From Glossina fuscipes (lineage: Eukaryota > Arthropoda > Insecta > Diptera > Glossinidae), in assembly GCF_014805625.2 (NCBI RefSeq), contig NW_023998565.1, forward strand, positions 1,669,018-1,733,017: a stretch of DNA of 64,000 bases, in the 5' to 3' direction. Positions 33,954 through 46,909 of the stretch are shown one piece after another (position 1 is the first letter of the stretch; every line of letters begins with the position of its first letter). The position numbers and the translations under genes were made by a program. The notes beneath the pieces are model-generated. The model was not told the origin of the DNA, did no database searches, and worked only from the letters and a program-made list of their open reading frames with translations.

Positions 33954-35747
33954 TTAATTTGAAACTTTAGCGGAATATTTCTTCATTCTCTCTTCAATTT
34001 CTGGTCTGAAATGGCGTATTAAACCCTGAACGGGCCAAGCGGCACCATCACCCAAAGCGCAAATTGTATGGCCTTCAATTTGTTTGGAAATTTCCCAGAG
34101 CATATCGATTTCAGCAGCTTGCGCATTGCCGGAAACGAACCTGGCAGAAGACAGCGCTCATGAAATTGTATCGCATTTGTTTTTAATTGCTAAAAATATT
34201 TAATTACCTGGCCATGATTTTATTCATCCAGCCAATGCCCTCGCGGCAAGGAGTACACTGACCACAACTTTCGTGTTTATAGAATTCTATAAGACGAGCA
34301 ATGGCCTTAATAACGTCCGTAGATTTATCCATCACTATAATGGCAGCCGTGCCTAAAGATGTTTGAGCCGCAATGAGGCCATCAAAGTCCATTATTGCAT
34401 CGTCACAAACTTTCTTTGGGATAAGCGGCGTTGAGGAACCACCCGGAATCACAGCTAATAAGTTATCCCAACCACCACATACACCACCCGCGTGACGTTC
34501 AATTAGTTCCTTTAAAGTTATGGACATTTCCTCCTCCACAGTACAGGGTGTATTTACATGCCCGGAAATATTAAAGAGTTTAGTGCCAGAGTTACGGGTA
34601 CGACCGAAACTAGCAAACCATGCTCCCCCACGACGACAAATCGCTGGCGCTACGGCAACAGTCTCAACATTTGTGACTGTGGTTGGACAGCCAAATACAC
34701 CTACGTCAGCTGGGAAAGGTGGTTTGAGGCGAGGTTTACCTTGCTTTCCTTCAAGCGATTCAATGAGTGCAGTTTCTTCACCGCATATGTAGGCACCAGC
34801 TCCACGATGCATAAACACGTCAAAATCATAACCGGAGCCGCAAGCATTCTTCCCTATTAGGCCTGCCTGATAAGCTTCGGCAATAGCGATTTGCATATTT
34901 GAAGCTTCATTATAGAATTCTCCTCGTATATAGATGTAAGCAGCATTCGCACCCATAGCTCGTCCAGCAATTAAACAACCTTCAACAAGTTTATGGGGAT
35001 CGTGACGCATTATCTCACGATCTTTACATGTTCCAGGTTCACCTTAAATCACATGAATGTTGTACGGGATTAAAATACCAACGCAAACTTTACTTACTGC
35101 ATACCTTCATCGGCATTAACCACCAAGTATTTAGGTCGCCCATCCGATGGCTTATTCATAAAAGACCATTTCATGCCACTCGGGAACCCAGCTCCACCAC
35201 GACCGCGTAAACCAGACGTTTTGATTTCATTGATTATCCAATCAGCACCTTTTAAAACAATTTCTTTTGTCTTGTGCCAATCACCCCGCTTCAAGGCGCC
35301 GTTTAAACGCCAATCATGACGTCCATACAGATTGGTAAAGATGCGATCCTGATCAGCTAAAGGACCAAATTTAGTTTTTGTTTGTGGTGGCGGAGTTCCA
35401 GGTGGGGGTGCATTTGTGCCCTGCCTACGTTTTTGCAGTGCCACCGGTAGCGCGTATGCTGTAATTATGAAAGGTTTTCATGGTACATTTTTATACATTA
35501 CAGTCACTTTTCTAAATCAATAACGCAACATATTTTTACAAGCACTGTTACTTATTAGAAAGTTACATAATTTCTGCTAATCTTTCAAAGAAATTTAGGC
35601 TGTTAAACATAATCGGTTCATAGTTTTATACATATCCTTCGATACATTTTCGAATACCTTTTGTTATTTTTATATTTAAAAGCAATTAATTTCATTACCA
35701 AATTGTGATTTTTGCAATATATTTAACCGCACGATTGTTCCTGCCAT
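33954..35747 (-). CDS. ND-51: NADH dehydrogenase [ubiquinone] flavoprotein 1, mitochondrial (complex I 51 kDa subunit)
   Basis: The exons are 35747-35699, 35458-35105, 35042-34208 and 34140-33954. All introns are GT-AG and phases sum to 474 aa, the expected size. Exon 1 encodes a short basic mitochondrial presequence ([16 protein letters not shown]). Then come [13 protein letters not shown] (FMN/NADH fold, about 99-111), [31 protein letters not shown] (NADH site) and [10 protein letters not shown]. The 4Fe-4S cluster N3 ligands are CGQCTPC (C394, C397, C400) plus C440 in [13 protein letters not shown]. The protein takes electrons from NADH to FMN in the matrix arm of complex I. No residue of these motifs is damaged, so the gene should be functional. 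The start is supported because exon 1 splices in phase (G|CA) to the conserved body. Confidence 0.97.
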
Positions 35748-35749
35748 AG

Positions 35750-36830
35750 TCTGCAGCGTTGAAAAACAACGTTGCCACACTATAGATTTATACGAATGTG
35801 TAGTGTTATTGTTGAGTTTTGATTCAACAGCCTTAAAAACATATGATAGATTTTCAGCATTGACCAAAGTACAAAACATACGGTAGCCCAGTAAAGTCTA
35901 CATATAAATTCACGTTTCTCATATCAAAAGCTACATTTATGGGTTAATTAGTAAAATATATTTCTTAGGACATTAACACTGGACTTACAACATTTCGAAC
36001 GAACGAACATTTCGGGATGAGTGCTAACTGGATAAAATTTTTCTAACTCTTTTGCTCAATACCATTTCAATACTACGAGTTTTCGGTTCATTTGTTACAA
36101 TACTGGTAATATTTCGATCTTCATGCTCTGTGAACATGTGTGGTGTGTTCTATTCTTTATAATAGTTTAAAAAGTACCACGGCTAATTTCAATTGTTTTT
36201 ACTATTTCCTTATACGGTTTCTCCTCCCTTCTTCAATTCATAATCACACTTCTAAGTTCTTGAGTAAATGCTTTACTTTTTTGTATATATGGTAACATTT
36301 TAAGTGAAAGAAATAAAACTACACACTTTAATTGATAGATTAACATTTAAATGTACGAAAACAAGTATAAAATTGTTAAATAAAAATGTCTTTTTCGAGC
36401 ATTCTGGTGACATGTTTTCGGTTTATGTGACTTTTTGGTGGTTTTTTGCTAATAACCTGATCTTAAGTCAAAAAACAATTTTGAAGTGTTATTTCACGTA
36501 AGTTTTTGTATCCTGAGAAATATATTTTTTCACTCTCAACCCATAAAAGTCGTTTTTAACAAGAAAACCCCCAATTTTCAGTATTATATGTAGACTTTTT
36601 TGAGCTACTGTTTCTGCCATTGTTTACCTTTATTAAAGTGGGTTATAGAAAAACTCTTCGTTTATATGATATTAATACTAGCGACAACACGACTTTTTGC
36701 AATCGGTGGTTGAAAAACTTTTTTTTGTGTTATGGGTGTTAGTAAAAAAAATGAGAATTCAAAAAAGGAGCAAAAATAAAAAAAAATTTAAAAAAAAATT
36801 TGAAAGGGAAAAGAAATTTTTGAAAATTTA
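35750..36830. other. Upstream flank of ND-51; AT-rich, no gene seen
   Basis: Probable promoter region of ND-51 at its left edge. A minus-strand leader frame from 35879 runs in frame into the ND-51 ATG, but nothing supports it as coding. A/T-rich runs increase towards 36780. Confidence 0.4.
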
Positions 36831-36845
36831 AAAAAGAAGGAAAGA

Positions 36846-37755
36846 ATGTACGTACATAATAAATTTTTTCTCTTTTTCGCCAGATTTTTTTGGTATGTTT
36901 TGCCCGACATAACAGTCAAAACTATATCAGCCCATCTCCCTATGGACGCAGGGTGTGCGACAAACAAATGTTATTTTGAAGATTTTTTTATGAATGCCAC
37001 TAAGCATATTAAGAGATCCAGGATGGGTGGGGATGAAGTTTATTTATTTTCCAAAAGAGAAGCTAATGATTTGACGGTGCACAGAAAACAAGTAGTTGAT
37101 AAGACTTCTGATTTGGGTGCCAAAGCCGTTCCAAATCACAATATCAATTTGTACGATTGTTTGCCGCAGTACAATTTCTTAGTTTTCGTTGAAACTTGTG
37201 AAAATGCCGAAAGCGTGCGTACGAACATCAATTCGTATCTTTTCTTTTAGGATTATCTTAAATGTTTCAACATTAACGGGTCAAAAGTACTAAAGGTGGT
37301 TAGCAAGGATGGTTGGAAGGTTGGAATTGCTGTTCTGCTCTAAATGTTATCAACCTCGCTGAACACAATGATTTAAAAAAAAAAAATTTAAAAGCGTGTA
37401 TGACGAGGACTTTCACGGAAATATTCGTAGTTTTTGCAATGTCCCTAGTGAATATGATGTAAACGAGATCACATTTCCACAATTGTAAGTGCGTAAACTG
37501 TGGAACGACGAAGTGCTTGTCCTGTGGTTCAGTCGACCACAACGCTCTAAACAAGTGTTGCCTGAACAGAGAGTGGGGATTAAATATCAACAAAATTATG
37601 GTATTAAAAATCTTTCTTACAAAGAAATGAAAGAAAAGCTTTCCTCAAACTACTTTGATTGTCTGGATGACAACTACTACGATGACAATTTCCCCTCATT
37701 GACGAACTCGTCCACAATTTCGAGCAAGGATGATTACGAGTTAGTGAGATTTTAA
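36846..37755 (+). pseudogene. Family B ORF1 (gag-like) with Cys-rich knuckle, frameshifted
   Basis: The first open part (36846-37250) has SDLGAKAVPNHNINLYDCL and YNFLVFVETCENAESVR, matching YNLGAKAIPIHDINLYDYL and CSFVVFVEIRESDERKR at 56839-57210. After frameshifts near 37250-37480 a Cys-rich block CVNCGTTKCLSCGSVDHNA, then LNKCCLNREW, is readable, a CCHC-like knuckle. The last open part (37489-37755) ends in an acidic Asp/Tyr-rich tail. It binds element RNA by family analogy. Confidence 0.65.
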
Positions 37756-38078
37756 CAAAGAAAAAATTCAATACACCTCCCTAGCCTTCTCTCATCTCAT
37801 TCCCAAAGTCGTCTATAACAAGACCTCAGCGGCCAATAATTTCGAAGAACAATTTGCGTTCCTCGGAATTTGATAGATTAATCTCTGCGATTAAAGAATG
37901 TATCCGTCCAATGATCCCTCCAAAAGGAATTTGAAGAAAAAATGTCTCTCTGTGCCAATAATCATTACGATCAAGCAAGTAAAGCCGCCGAAGTTCCTTT
38001 TTAATTTAAAACATGATCTCGTTTTCACAATGTAATATCCAAAGTGTCCGACATAACTTATAATTTTTGAATTTTTAG

Positions 38079-38795
38079 ATGAACTCGAATAATATAGATT
38101 TCTGCAGCTTAAGTGAACTTTCTCTGAGAGATAACAATTTTTTTGAAGTTATAGTTTCCAATTATACTTTAGTCACCAAATGCCGATATGACGATTATGT
38201 TGACGTTAGTATACTAGTTAAGAAAGGCGTCCATTTTAGACGTATCCCCTACAATTCTGCTGGTGATATTATCATCATCAAAACCGTGGATCTTGAAGCG
38301 AATCTTTCCATAGCTTCATGCTACTTTCCACCCATACTTGATGTACAAACTTTCCGTGATGAGATTTATAGATTATGTGACTTTGTTGATGGTGAACAAA
38401 ATGTGATTCTAGCCGTAAATTTCAATGCTAGACATTGCTTGTATGGCGATCAAGTCTCGACAAACAAAGAGAACATCCTCGCAAATACCATCAACACCAG
38501 CAGTTTCAATATCTTAAACAATGGTAAATCGACTAACGTCTTTATTGGCAAATGTCAGCACTCTCATATTTTATTTCACAGTCGCTGCAATTCCTTTAAA
38601 AAAATAGAAAATTTCATTTCACGCAACTTCCTTATGGACCGTCTGTCTAAAGTTGATTTTCCTTCCGACTTATCCTCAGTTCAAAGTACTTTTCAGTCCG
38701 TGATCATATCTGCTAGAACCAACTTTTCTGATATTGTGTCCTTCTCACCTAAAGCTTGGTGGAAATATACCCTATCAACACTTTTTTGCAAATAG
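38079..38795 (+). pseudogene. Family B ORF2, endonuclease part
   Basis: An open frame of 238 codons. DFCSLSELSLRDNNFFEV is the N-terminal E-containing block (from SExxL). RYDDYVDVSILVKKGVHFRR gives the GGVxILVK-like strand, and LSIASCYFPP and VILAVNFNARHCLYGD the catalytic GDFNAxH block, here with Asn for Gly-Asp. It belongs to the AP-like endonuclease that nicks the target. It stops before the RT. The altered GDFN motif suggests loss of activity. Confidence 0.65.
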
Positions 38796-39297
38796 CGAGC
38801 TGCAAGGAAAAAATGAGTAAATATGTCAAACCAACGAACTACATTGAATGTATAAAAACTTTGGGGGAGTAGAGGTCTGCAGTTAGAGAAGAGAAAAGGA
38901 CACATAGAGCTGTTACGATTAAAGAGTTATTTGGCAATGGTAACTCGCGTTTTTTCTAGAATTACATTAGAGGGCATTAATATTTTAGTCGAAAATTAAA
39001 CGGTTATGCTGTGTGGAATGACCTTGAGAATAAAAGATACCTGGATATGCTCAAGAGCTATATTCCAAGTGTCAATCCGAATACATTACCTTCAGTTCCT
39101 TTTAGTAGTCTCAACAATACACCCTTTTCATTGTGTGAGCTAATGTATGTTTCACATTCCAGAAAGAGGGCTACTACTGCATGTTGTGATGAAGTTAAGT
39201 ATGATATGGTAAGAGTGCTGTCTGGGAGAAGCTTAACTGTGCCGTTGCATGCAATTAATAACTTCTGCTCTATTAGCTTTATGCTCTCAGATTTGCG

Positions 39298-40504
39298 ATG
39301 TATGAAAGTACCAACCACATGGTTAAAGAGAGATTGATGGAATTCTTAAACACTGGAAACATTATTACAGCTCGTTCTTATGCTTGTCAAAAACGCAAAT
39401 GTACAAATATGCGCGTTAATAAACTATCTTTTTTCACAGCTAGTTTAAAAAAAGCTGGTAAAGTGTTTGTTGTGCTTTCACTGGACATCAGCAAAACCTA
39501 TGATTGTGTCAATTTGTTCAAGCTTGGTAGAATTCTTTTAAACTTTTCAATTCCTCTTCAAATACCTATGTGGGTACCAAATTTTTTATCCAAACGTGTT
39601 TTGGTGATGGGTACAAAAAAATTTGAAGTGTATAGTGGTATTCCACAACGCAGTTGTTTGAGCATCCTGCTCTTCAATCTATACATAGATATTTTGCATA
39701 ATCTTCAATGACAAAACTCATCTTTTTGAAAATGTAGATGATTTCTTTATCGTATCTGCGGATTCATCCTTTTCAGTAGCCGTGAATAAACTTCCGATAA
39801 AAACTAATCTTCTTTTCGATTCATGCGTCGATCTTAATTTATATTTTAACCCCAGAAAAACAAATACTATTTATTTTGCCAAAAGTTCGAAACGAAAAAT
39901 CAGGCTCTTTATCAAACGAACTAAAGCTGATCAGGAAACATCTCTTCGAATTCTTGATAGAATTTTAAATGACAGCGTAACTCTTCGTGGAAATTATGAT
40001 CAATCAAGCTTACCTCCCAAAAAAGCCTTGACCGTGTACACAGCTTTAGTCAAATCTAAGATTGAATTGGCACATTCTACATCGTGTAATTTCCAAAAAT
40101 ATATTGAGAAACGTACACAAACACTTGAAAATCGAATTTTAAAATGTTTTACTAGACTGACTCTTTCAATTCCTCAACATATTCCCAATGCCATTTCTGG
40201 TAATTTGTCCGTTTCCGGAAAAGCTCTTCTTTGTACTGCTAAGGAGTTAATTAAAGACAACATAAAGAATCCTTACCTCTCTCAGAAAGTTATATCTCTC
40301 AGTGATACTGTTTCTTCCAGCTACACATTTTATCATCAAGAAGTGCTTCATATTTTCGACCAGATAAATTCAATTCCTCTGTGGAATTTTTTTACTAACA
40401 AATGTAGAGTCTCCACGAACATTCTTGAATTGTTCTCTGCCTTAAAGCAAAATGTCAAGGGCCAAATTGAAACCACTAATAAATTACACAACAGGGAAAT
40501 ATAA
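39298..40504 (+). pseudogene. Family B ORF2, reverse transcriptase part (two frames)
   Basis: The first frame (39298-39711) contains VVLSLDISKTYDCVN (palm motif A, with D-I-S-K-x-Y-D), VLVMGTKKFEVYSGIPQRSC (GIPQGS decayed to GIPQRS) and LFNLYIDIL. A frameshift at about 39711 breaks it. The FADD box reads NVDDFF near 39735. The second frame (39782-40504) gives the thumb and connection region (PPKKALTVYTALVKSKIELA, ENRILKCFTRL, and others) and ends as RNase H would begin. Confidence 0.7.
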
Positions 40505-40918
40505 GTACCAACTTTCTTTGACTACCATTAAAGTGTAGATTATTACTACAAATCCATACGCAAAGAAAAAAAAGGAAAGCATAGCAGATGCAAATTAGAA
40601 TTATTTATTTTATTTAATTTAATTCTACTTATACATGAAATTAAACACATAACAGTCCAGTTCAATTGGCACTTAAAGCAAAACTTATATTAAATTAATA
40701 ATAAAACTTAGTATAAGTACAATAAAACAAATAAGAAGGAAAACAAAGGAAAAAGAAAACAAACATGTACACAACCAGCAAAGAGCCACACTTCCAACCG
40801 GTACAGGACCAAATTGCAAATGAACGCCTAAGCCATCGCAAACAAGCATAAGCCTAGCAACCGATATAACTTAACAACAATCCATTTTCGAATCGTAACG
40901 ACTTTTTAAGGTTAAAAG

Positions 40919-42708
40919 CTAGTTTAAGTACGACATAGGTAAATTACGCGCATTAAGCAATGTTGCTTTAATAGACTTTAAAGAGTCCGATAATGAGAAT
41001 AAGTGATAGACGTCATTTAGGTTCCTGCAAACAACTCTGAGCGGATTAAACAGCTCATAATTATATTTACACTGACTAAGCTTAACCAAGATAAAGTGCC
41101 TAGAGAAGCGGTTAGGGACATTAAAGCTTATTTCACCAAGTAACGAAGGCGAGTCAATAGCAACATTTATTACTTTGATTACAAACGAAACGCCAAGAAC
41201 AAATCTACGTTTCTCAAGAGACGGTAAGGACAGCAGAAGCAACCTGTTTTCATAGGGAGGAAGAGAAGCAATCGGACCCGAACCCAAATTTCTAAGGGCA
41301 AACAGCAAGAATTGCTTTTGAACAGATTCAAATGAATCTACATAGCACCTATATGAAGGAGACCACACAATAGAGGCATACTCGAGTAGGGGTCTAAGCA
41401 AACACATGTACAGCCTTTTCGTAATATAAGGATCATCAAGCTCTTTGGACCACCTCTTCATAAAACGCGGACCCAGCTTTGCTTAACGAGAGCTCAATAC
41501 GCAAATTGAAACGTAACCTATAATCAAATAGAAAGCCTAAATCTGTGAACGAATCGACGTCTTCCAACTTGTGCGAATCAATGAAATACTGAGTAATGAA
41601 GGACTTCCTTCTTGAGAAAGAAAGCTTCTTACATTTATTTAGATTTAGTTTCAGAAGATTCAAAGAGCACCACGCAACCAAATTATTCAAATCACTTTGA
41701 AGACGATGTGATTGCGATTCGACGGAAAAGGAAGAAAACAGTTTCACATCATCAGCACATTAAGATCTGGCTGGAAGTAACCACCTATTGGAGATCGTTA
41801 ATGTATAAACTAAATAAAATGGGACCTAAGTGACTTCCTTGGGGTACGCCAGACGTAATGGGGAATTCATCCGAGGTGATGAAGTTAAACAAAACCCTGA
41901 AGGATCTACTCGAACAACTTGGGCAAGACACTCAATTTGGCTACACCTGTTATTCTCAACAAACTTTCTACTTCCACTTTTGTAGATAGGAATAAGGAAA
42001 ATCAACAAATTTTCTACTTCCACTTTTGTGGAGAGGAATAAGGAAACTACTCTTCCAACACGAAGGGAAAACATCTAACTTCAAGGACAGTTTAAAAATC
42101 TTTGAGATCACATCGCCTAACTCGACCGCGCAAGATTTAAGTACACATGACGGAATTCCAGCAGGTCCAGGCGCACAATTATATTTTAGAGAGCTCAACC
42201 CTTCAAAAACGTCAAGTTCCGAAATAACCAAGTTAGGAATTGAAACCAAGTTAGTTATAGGATACGAGTAGTTTGCTGATAAATCGAAATTAGCAATCGA
42301 GAAGTTTCGTCGGAAATACTCAGCAAACAAATTTGAGATTTCAAAATCATCCGAGGAATCAGAGCCATTAAAAGAAACATGAGAGGGATATGTGGAAATT
42401 TTTCTTTTAGAGTTGACAAATTTAAAGAAGAATTTAGGATTGGCAAACAGACAGGATTTAATGAACTGAAGGTATCTGCAGTAATAATGATCGTTGAGGG
42501 AGTTAAATCTATGCCTCGCCACCGAGTAAGCGACATAGTCGAGCGCAGAGCCACTTTTCGAATATTTTTTGAATAGCGAATTTTTTCTATTCTTGTGGTA
42601 TTTAATTGTCTTATTAAACCACGGGGGACACCTGCTTCGAGGTCGACACTGCTTGATCGGAACAGATGCAGCAACAGCTAGGTTTAATGTATTGTAGAAC
42701 GATGACAA
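40919..42708 (-). pseudogene. Family C ORF2, reverse transcriptase and C-terminal domain
   Basis: Frame 41968-42708 starts with the pre-RT block RPRSRCPPWFNKTIKYHKNR, then KYLQF-like and FFFKFVNSKRK, followed by CAPGPAGIPSCVLKSCAVEL and FPSCWKSSFLIPLHKSGSRK (RT fingers). Palm motif A is lost between 41970 and 41880. Near 41870-41740 the minus strand has GVPQGS-like and MCADDVKLFSSFSVESQ (the CADD catalytic box, intact). Frame 41436-41747 and then 40919-41461 give LVAWCSLNLLKLNLNKCK, RLYMCLLRPLLEYASIVWSP, and the C-terminal helices. At least three breaks. Confidence 0.75.
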
Positions 42709-43451
42709 TAAGCTTTCAATACTACCGATTGAGAAATCAAGCGATGAAAGACGATGTTTAGCAATACAATATTGATTTTATGAAAATCATAATAATTATT
42801 TAAAAAAGTTTGATTTGGCACATTAAAGCATTTCAACAAACCATCATTCATATGATAAAAGGAAATGCATATTGATGGATGATAAGGATCCTCAGGTAAA
42901 CTAAAAGGTGGACAACGATTTACGTTAATCTCGGGAAAATTGGCAAAGCAGAGATCAAGCAGTCTACCATTACAATTAGGGGTACGATTATATTGACCCA
43001 AATTATGATCAAATAATTCACTAAAGAACACAACAGCCCTATCAGACGTTGAAGTAGGAACCAAACAGCCAGAATTATCAGTGTTACACCAAGTGACTTG
43101 AGGCAAATTGAAGTCACCCAACCCAACGACCAAATCGGTGGGTCTAGACCGCTTGGCCACTTCACAAATGAGGGCAGCGTGTATCTTGTAAATGGAGATA
43201 TCAGAATTTGGGTGAATATAGGAGCAGGTTATAAATAGATGTTTTTCAGGCATATTCCCACGAATAGCGATAAATTCAACGTCAGGAGAAGTGGGAAATT
43301 CAATTAAATTGGACGGGACTGACACAGATATGGCAATTAATACACCACAACCAATGCGATTCACTCGATCATTTCTAGAGACTTGGAAAGAATTATGACA
43401 AAGTTCCGACGAATGAAGATCGGGTTTTAGCCAAGTTTCAGTAAAGGCCAA
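42684..43451 (-). pseudogene. Family C ORF2, endonuclease
   Basis: An open frame of 255 codons: AFTETWLKPDLHSSELCHNS (E-block), RNDRVNRIGCGVLIAISV, EFIAIRG, LVVGLGDFNLPQVTWCNTD (catalytic GDFNxPxxxW), LLDLCFAN and PYHPSICISF, where the usual SDH is replaced by YHP. The enzyme nicks the target strand to start reverse transcription. The N-terminus is missing because the frame starts in the second block. The core looks well preserved compared with the other parts. Confidence 0.75.
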
Positions 43452-43685
43452 ACAGAAAATCTCCGTGCTTACTGAATTTACAAAGTAGAACGAATTTTTG
43501 ACTTTAGGCCCCTAACATTTTGATAAATAAGAGATAGTGGGCCTGAAGAAACAATTACTTTTTTGAAGGCGACAAGACTATTGCCTTGGTATTACGGGGA
43601 CGATCTGGAGGGATAAATTCCTTAATTAAGGATGCTACTGGCTACAGTCGTTTGTTTAACAACACATCACTGCTTTCAGTCGGAA

Positions 43686-44500
43686 CTAGTATTTTAAAAG
43701 AAGAGATATTGCTCTAGATTGAGAAGGAGCCATTTTGAAAATGCTAACGCGCTTTAAGTTGACTGATAGGACTTTCGCCGCCAGATAGCTTTTTATGTTA
43801 TCCACCGATGTTTCAGGTGCCAGTCTTGACACAAATATAGCTTTTCTAGGAGCAACTGCCGTCAAGCAAAAGTTATTATTTAGAACAGGAGGAGGGTTCA
43901 CGGTGTGAGAGTTTCGAGTTGGGGAGAATATAGATGGGGTTGTCTCCCTTGTACCGGCAGCTTGTGAGACTTGCCGAGTCTGGTGACCAGCATTCACACG
44001 CGAACAGCCAGGAGGAGATGATGATTTATTTTTCTCTTCATTACTTTTAGGCGATGGCGCTTGATTAGAGTGAGTGGCGGCTCTGGGCGGAGATACCCTT
44101 GCCACTTCAGCGTAGCTTAAAACCGACGGATTTGCCGGTTTGTTTGTAACTGTTTTGCTACCAACCGACTCAGCAATATCGGAAACATTACTGTTCATAT
44201 TAGAGTTGGAGGAAGCGGTAACTTGTACCAACAAATCAGATTTGGAGAAAGCCAGAGGTGACGTCCCACACGCTACGCTACGAGTTGTTATTTTTCTGGC
44301 TTTGGTAGAAGATGAGTGCTCAATAAAACGACATTCATCAAACCTAGACTTAATTAGCTGAAACTTCTCCCACAAGGAGCCGAGATTTCTACTCAATTCC
44401 GAGAAACCATTTCGCGTCTCCGTGAAAAGTTTGTAAAAATCAATGTCCCGTTGCCTGCAGTCAGGACATGGCCATCTTAAGCCTTTGGAAGGGTCAGGAC
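43686..44500 (-). pseudogene. Family C ORF1, PHD-like zinc finger plus Ser-rich linker
   Basis: Upstream of the open frame (44396-43686), the minus strand at 44500-44400 reads in alternating frames AGILGRAADAVLTLPK and GLRWPCPDCRQRDIDFYKLF, which is the Cys-rich PHD-like finger of CR1-like ORF1. The open part begins LSRNLGSLWEKFQLIKSRF (coiled coil), has a Ser/Asn/Pro-rich middle, and ends with FVSRLAPETSVDNIKSYL, an RRM-like strand that fits the ORF1 C-terminus. The frame break between finger and body makes it a pseudogene. Confidence 0.65.
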
Positions 44501-45279
44501 TGCGTCAGCAGCACGGCCGAGAATACCGGCACAGTTTGCATGACGCGCTCGCAGAGCCAACAAGAAACGAATTTATCCAATTCCGGGCCTGTTTTTGCGC
44601 GAGATGGTGTATATAAGCACTGCATGTCGGGTCAAAAAAAAGAAAGAAGTGAATTATTAGGACAAAAAAGAACAAATTTAAGAAATTTAAGAAACCTTTT
44701 CCGTTACGTTGTCAATGTAGCAAGAGAGCAAAAGAACAAGAGAATGCAAAACCAAACTGGAAGCACGAAAAAGAAAGAAAAAATAAATATCAGAAAAGTT
44801 ATCTCTTATATTACACGTAAAATTTACACTACTGAAGCAACGGTAAACAAGCCAAGAGAAAAGCTATTAACAACAGAGGAAGAAAAAAAACGAAAAAAAC
44901 TCCAAAGAGATTTACTATTGCAAGCACAAGTGCGCAAAATTTTAGTGTAATTAATGTAATTCTTACTCTTTTATACCTTTAATACTTTTATATTTTTGCA
45001 ATAGAACAATCAAAAGCGTGCGATCTCGCGCGCTTTAGTTGAGAAACTCAAATAAATAAATTATAAATTACCGCAACTAAATTTACAAATTGGCTCCACA
45101 GCCACAAACTAAGAAATTCAATGCATCAGAGAAAGTAAATACTTTAGACCGTTTCTCAAAGTAGTAGCAATTTCAGAAAAAAAAGAAACGTAAACAGGTA
45201 AGTACGCCAATGCTTGTGATTATATCAACAGAACAGACCGACATTAATGCGTATGCTGCTGTGCTAACTTCATAGCGTA

Positions 45280-46290
45280 GTTAATCACAAGATCACTTAA
45301 ACAAAAGTTCAGTGTTGACAGACCGTAAGTGAATACTCAATAAAAGCATCATTTGAGGGAGAGAATATGCGAAGATCAAATGGCAAGTAAATCCAGCAAC
45401 GCGCAACTTGAACAAGAAAAAGCCGCTTAAAAATGCTGCATCTAATTAACGAATAGTCTAGAACACAGATAGAGAGCCAGGCCATAATTAACAATCCTGA
45501 ACAGAGACGACGCAATGTAAATTGCCCAAAAGTAATTCCCAAGAAACATTTAACATGTTATGAGGTATGGCCCTTCCGCGAATATTATGTACATAGCATA
45601 CAATAGAGTTAAAAATACAACTAAGTCCAGGGAATTTCTACATTCCCAATGGACTTAGATTTAATTTTATACAAGGCTGCTAGCAGTTCAACATCAGATA
45701 TGCATGTGAGTTGGAAAGACCCACAAGAGGGCCCGCTAGTAGAAGGGCTAGAACTATCAGGCCTATCGTGATGTATAGTATTGACAAAATCGTCGTTCGC
45801 CTCGTCAACCTTAAAGTCATTCACCTTGTAGTAACGATAGTTCTCCAAAACTCTCCACAAAGCCGAAGGATCAATTCTAAAAAAGAAAGTAACAAAGTAT
45901 CTCATTCTTTCCTTGCGAATGGTGTTTTTAGCTTTATTCCGATAGCGGCAAAAGATTTTTCGAGTTTTCATGAAATCTAGAGGATCAAGAGGTCGAATAG
46001 GCTATATTTCCCAATGACGTTGCAAGTTTGATACGCCTTGATTTCATCCGATAATCAATACCATTTAGTAGTTCTTCCTGGCAAGCGACATAAAGGTGTA
46101 TAAGGATTCAATCAAAGAGCTTAAGAACGCCGAATATGGCTCAATGGAATTCGTGGCCCTAAAAAAAGACCCCGAGTCAAAGTCAGCTATACAGGAAGAG
46201 AGCTCAGCCCAATCAAGACTTTTGAAGTCCCTATACTCGAAGTAGGGAGTGACAGTTTTGCATTTAATGCGAAAGCTAGCAAATATTAAG
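45280..46290 (-). mobile_element. Relic of a further LINE (Jockey/Loa-like), pre-RT to RT
   Basis: From about 46260 downwards the minus strand reads YFEYRDFKSLDWAELSS, then RPLDPLDFMKTRKIFCRYRN, YFVTFFFRIDPSALWRVLEN, and CISDVELLAALYKIKSKSIG (45621-45971). The spacing fits the region between endonuclease and RT of Jockey/Loa-like elements, where K-S-x-G-x-D-x-I-P should follow. Lower down (45309-45542) a second frame looks like a post-RT stretch. It differs from families A-C in wording and is broken by stops. Confidence 0.6.
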
Positions 46291-46724
46291 GCATGTTACG
46301 ATGTGGGAAGGCCTTGTAGCCGATAAGAATTCTTAAAAATGTGTATAGTTTTTGAAATTATAAATCGCACAAAAATTTACATAAAAATTAAATAAATAGA
46401 GAAAGTCACACTTTACTCTCCTTGTTTTCATATGTGAACAAAAAAGGAAAAACGATTTGGCACACTGAAATAGAAGAGAAAATTTAGTATAATGATGAAG
46501 AGGAATATGAATTATTCATTATAACAAAATTGTTAACATTTAATTTTATGGAAAATCTGTAAATAAAAAAATATATATTAATTAATATTTTTCACTTGTA
46601 AAATGCTGCATAATTTTCTATTCATTTCATTCTACATGCTTATTTTGTTTACGATATGGAATTTGTTTATACAATGTCGTAAAGTCATAAACGTCCATTT
46701 GATTCTGATTTTTTACTTTCCTCT

Positions 46725-46900
46725 CAGTTATTAATGCATTGAAATGGAAAATTTGAAGAGAAGTATTGGAAAGCTGGTGACGATGGTACACTGATTAGCC
46801 CCTTGGCAAGAATAAATTGTCTAAAATAAAACCAAGCCAGTCCGGTCCTAAAAATAGACCATGGCGATAACCACGGCGATGATCCCCTGTTTACATGATT
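46725..46900. repeat. Dispersed repeat, copy 1 (pair with 57740-57900)
   Basis: The words ctctcagttattaatgc, gaaaatttga, agaagtattggaaagctg, gattagcc, cttggc and aattgtct occur in the same order and orientation at 57740-57850. It is non-coding. The class is unknown. Confidence 0.6.
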
Positions 46901-46909
46901 ACCCGCTGA

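Larger units (their letters stand above)
36846..40560 (+). mobile_element. Family B LINE (I-like), plus-strand copy lacking RNase H
   Basis: In order on the plus strand: broken ORF1 (36846-37755), an endonuclease (38079-38795), a linker, RT (39298-39711, 39782-40504) and an end at about 40530-40590 against family C. The homologous copy at 49416-51195 continues into RNase H, while this one stops at its first residues. Nucleotide and protein similarity to 54779-57210 covers ORF1 and the endonuclease. Several frameshifts make it inactive. Confidence 0.8.
40590..44500 (-). mobile_element. Family C LINE (CR1-like), nearly full length, minus strand
   Basis: From right to left: ORF1 with a PHD-like Cys block (44500-43686), endonuclease (43451-42684), RT (42708-41826 and 41747-41436), post-RT domain (41461-40919), 3' untranslated region, and an AAAT-rich end at about 40590. 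The 3' untranslated region and RT are shared with 30426-31990. ORF1 with a GLRWPCPDCR-type zinc finger and an endonuclease with ETWL and DR...GVLI are typical of CR1-like LINEs in Diptera. Frames are broken in several places. Confidence 0.8.

Noticed and set aside
44468..44950. 160-codon plus-strand Lys-rich frame
   Set aside because: Its first third is antisense to the family C ORF1 finger and the rest is A-rich 5' flank, so composition explains the open frame.
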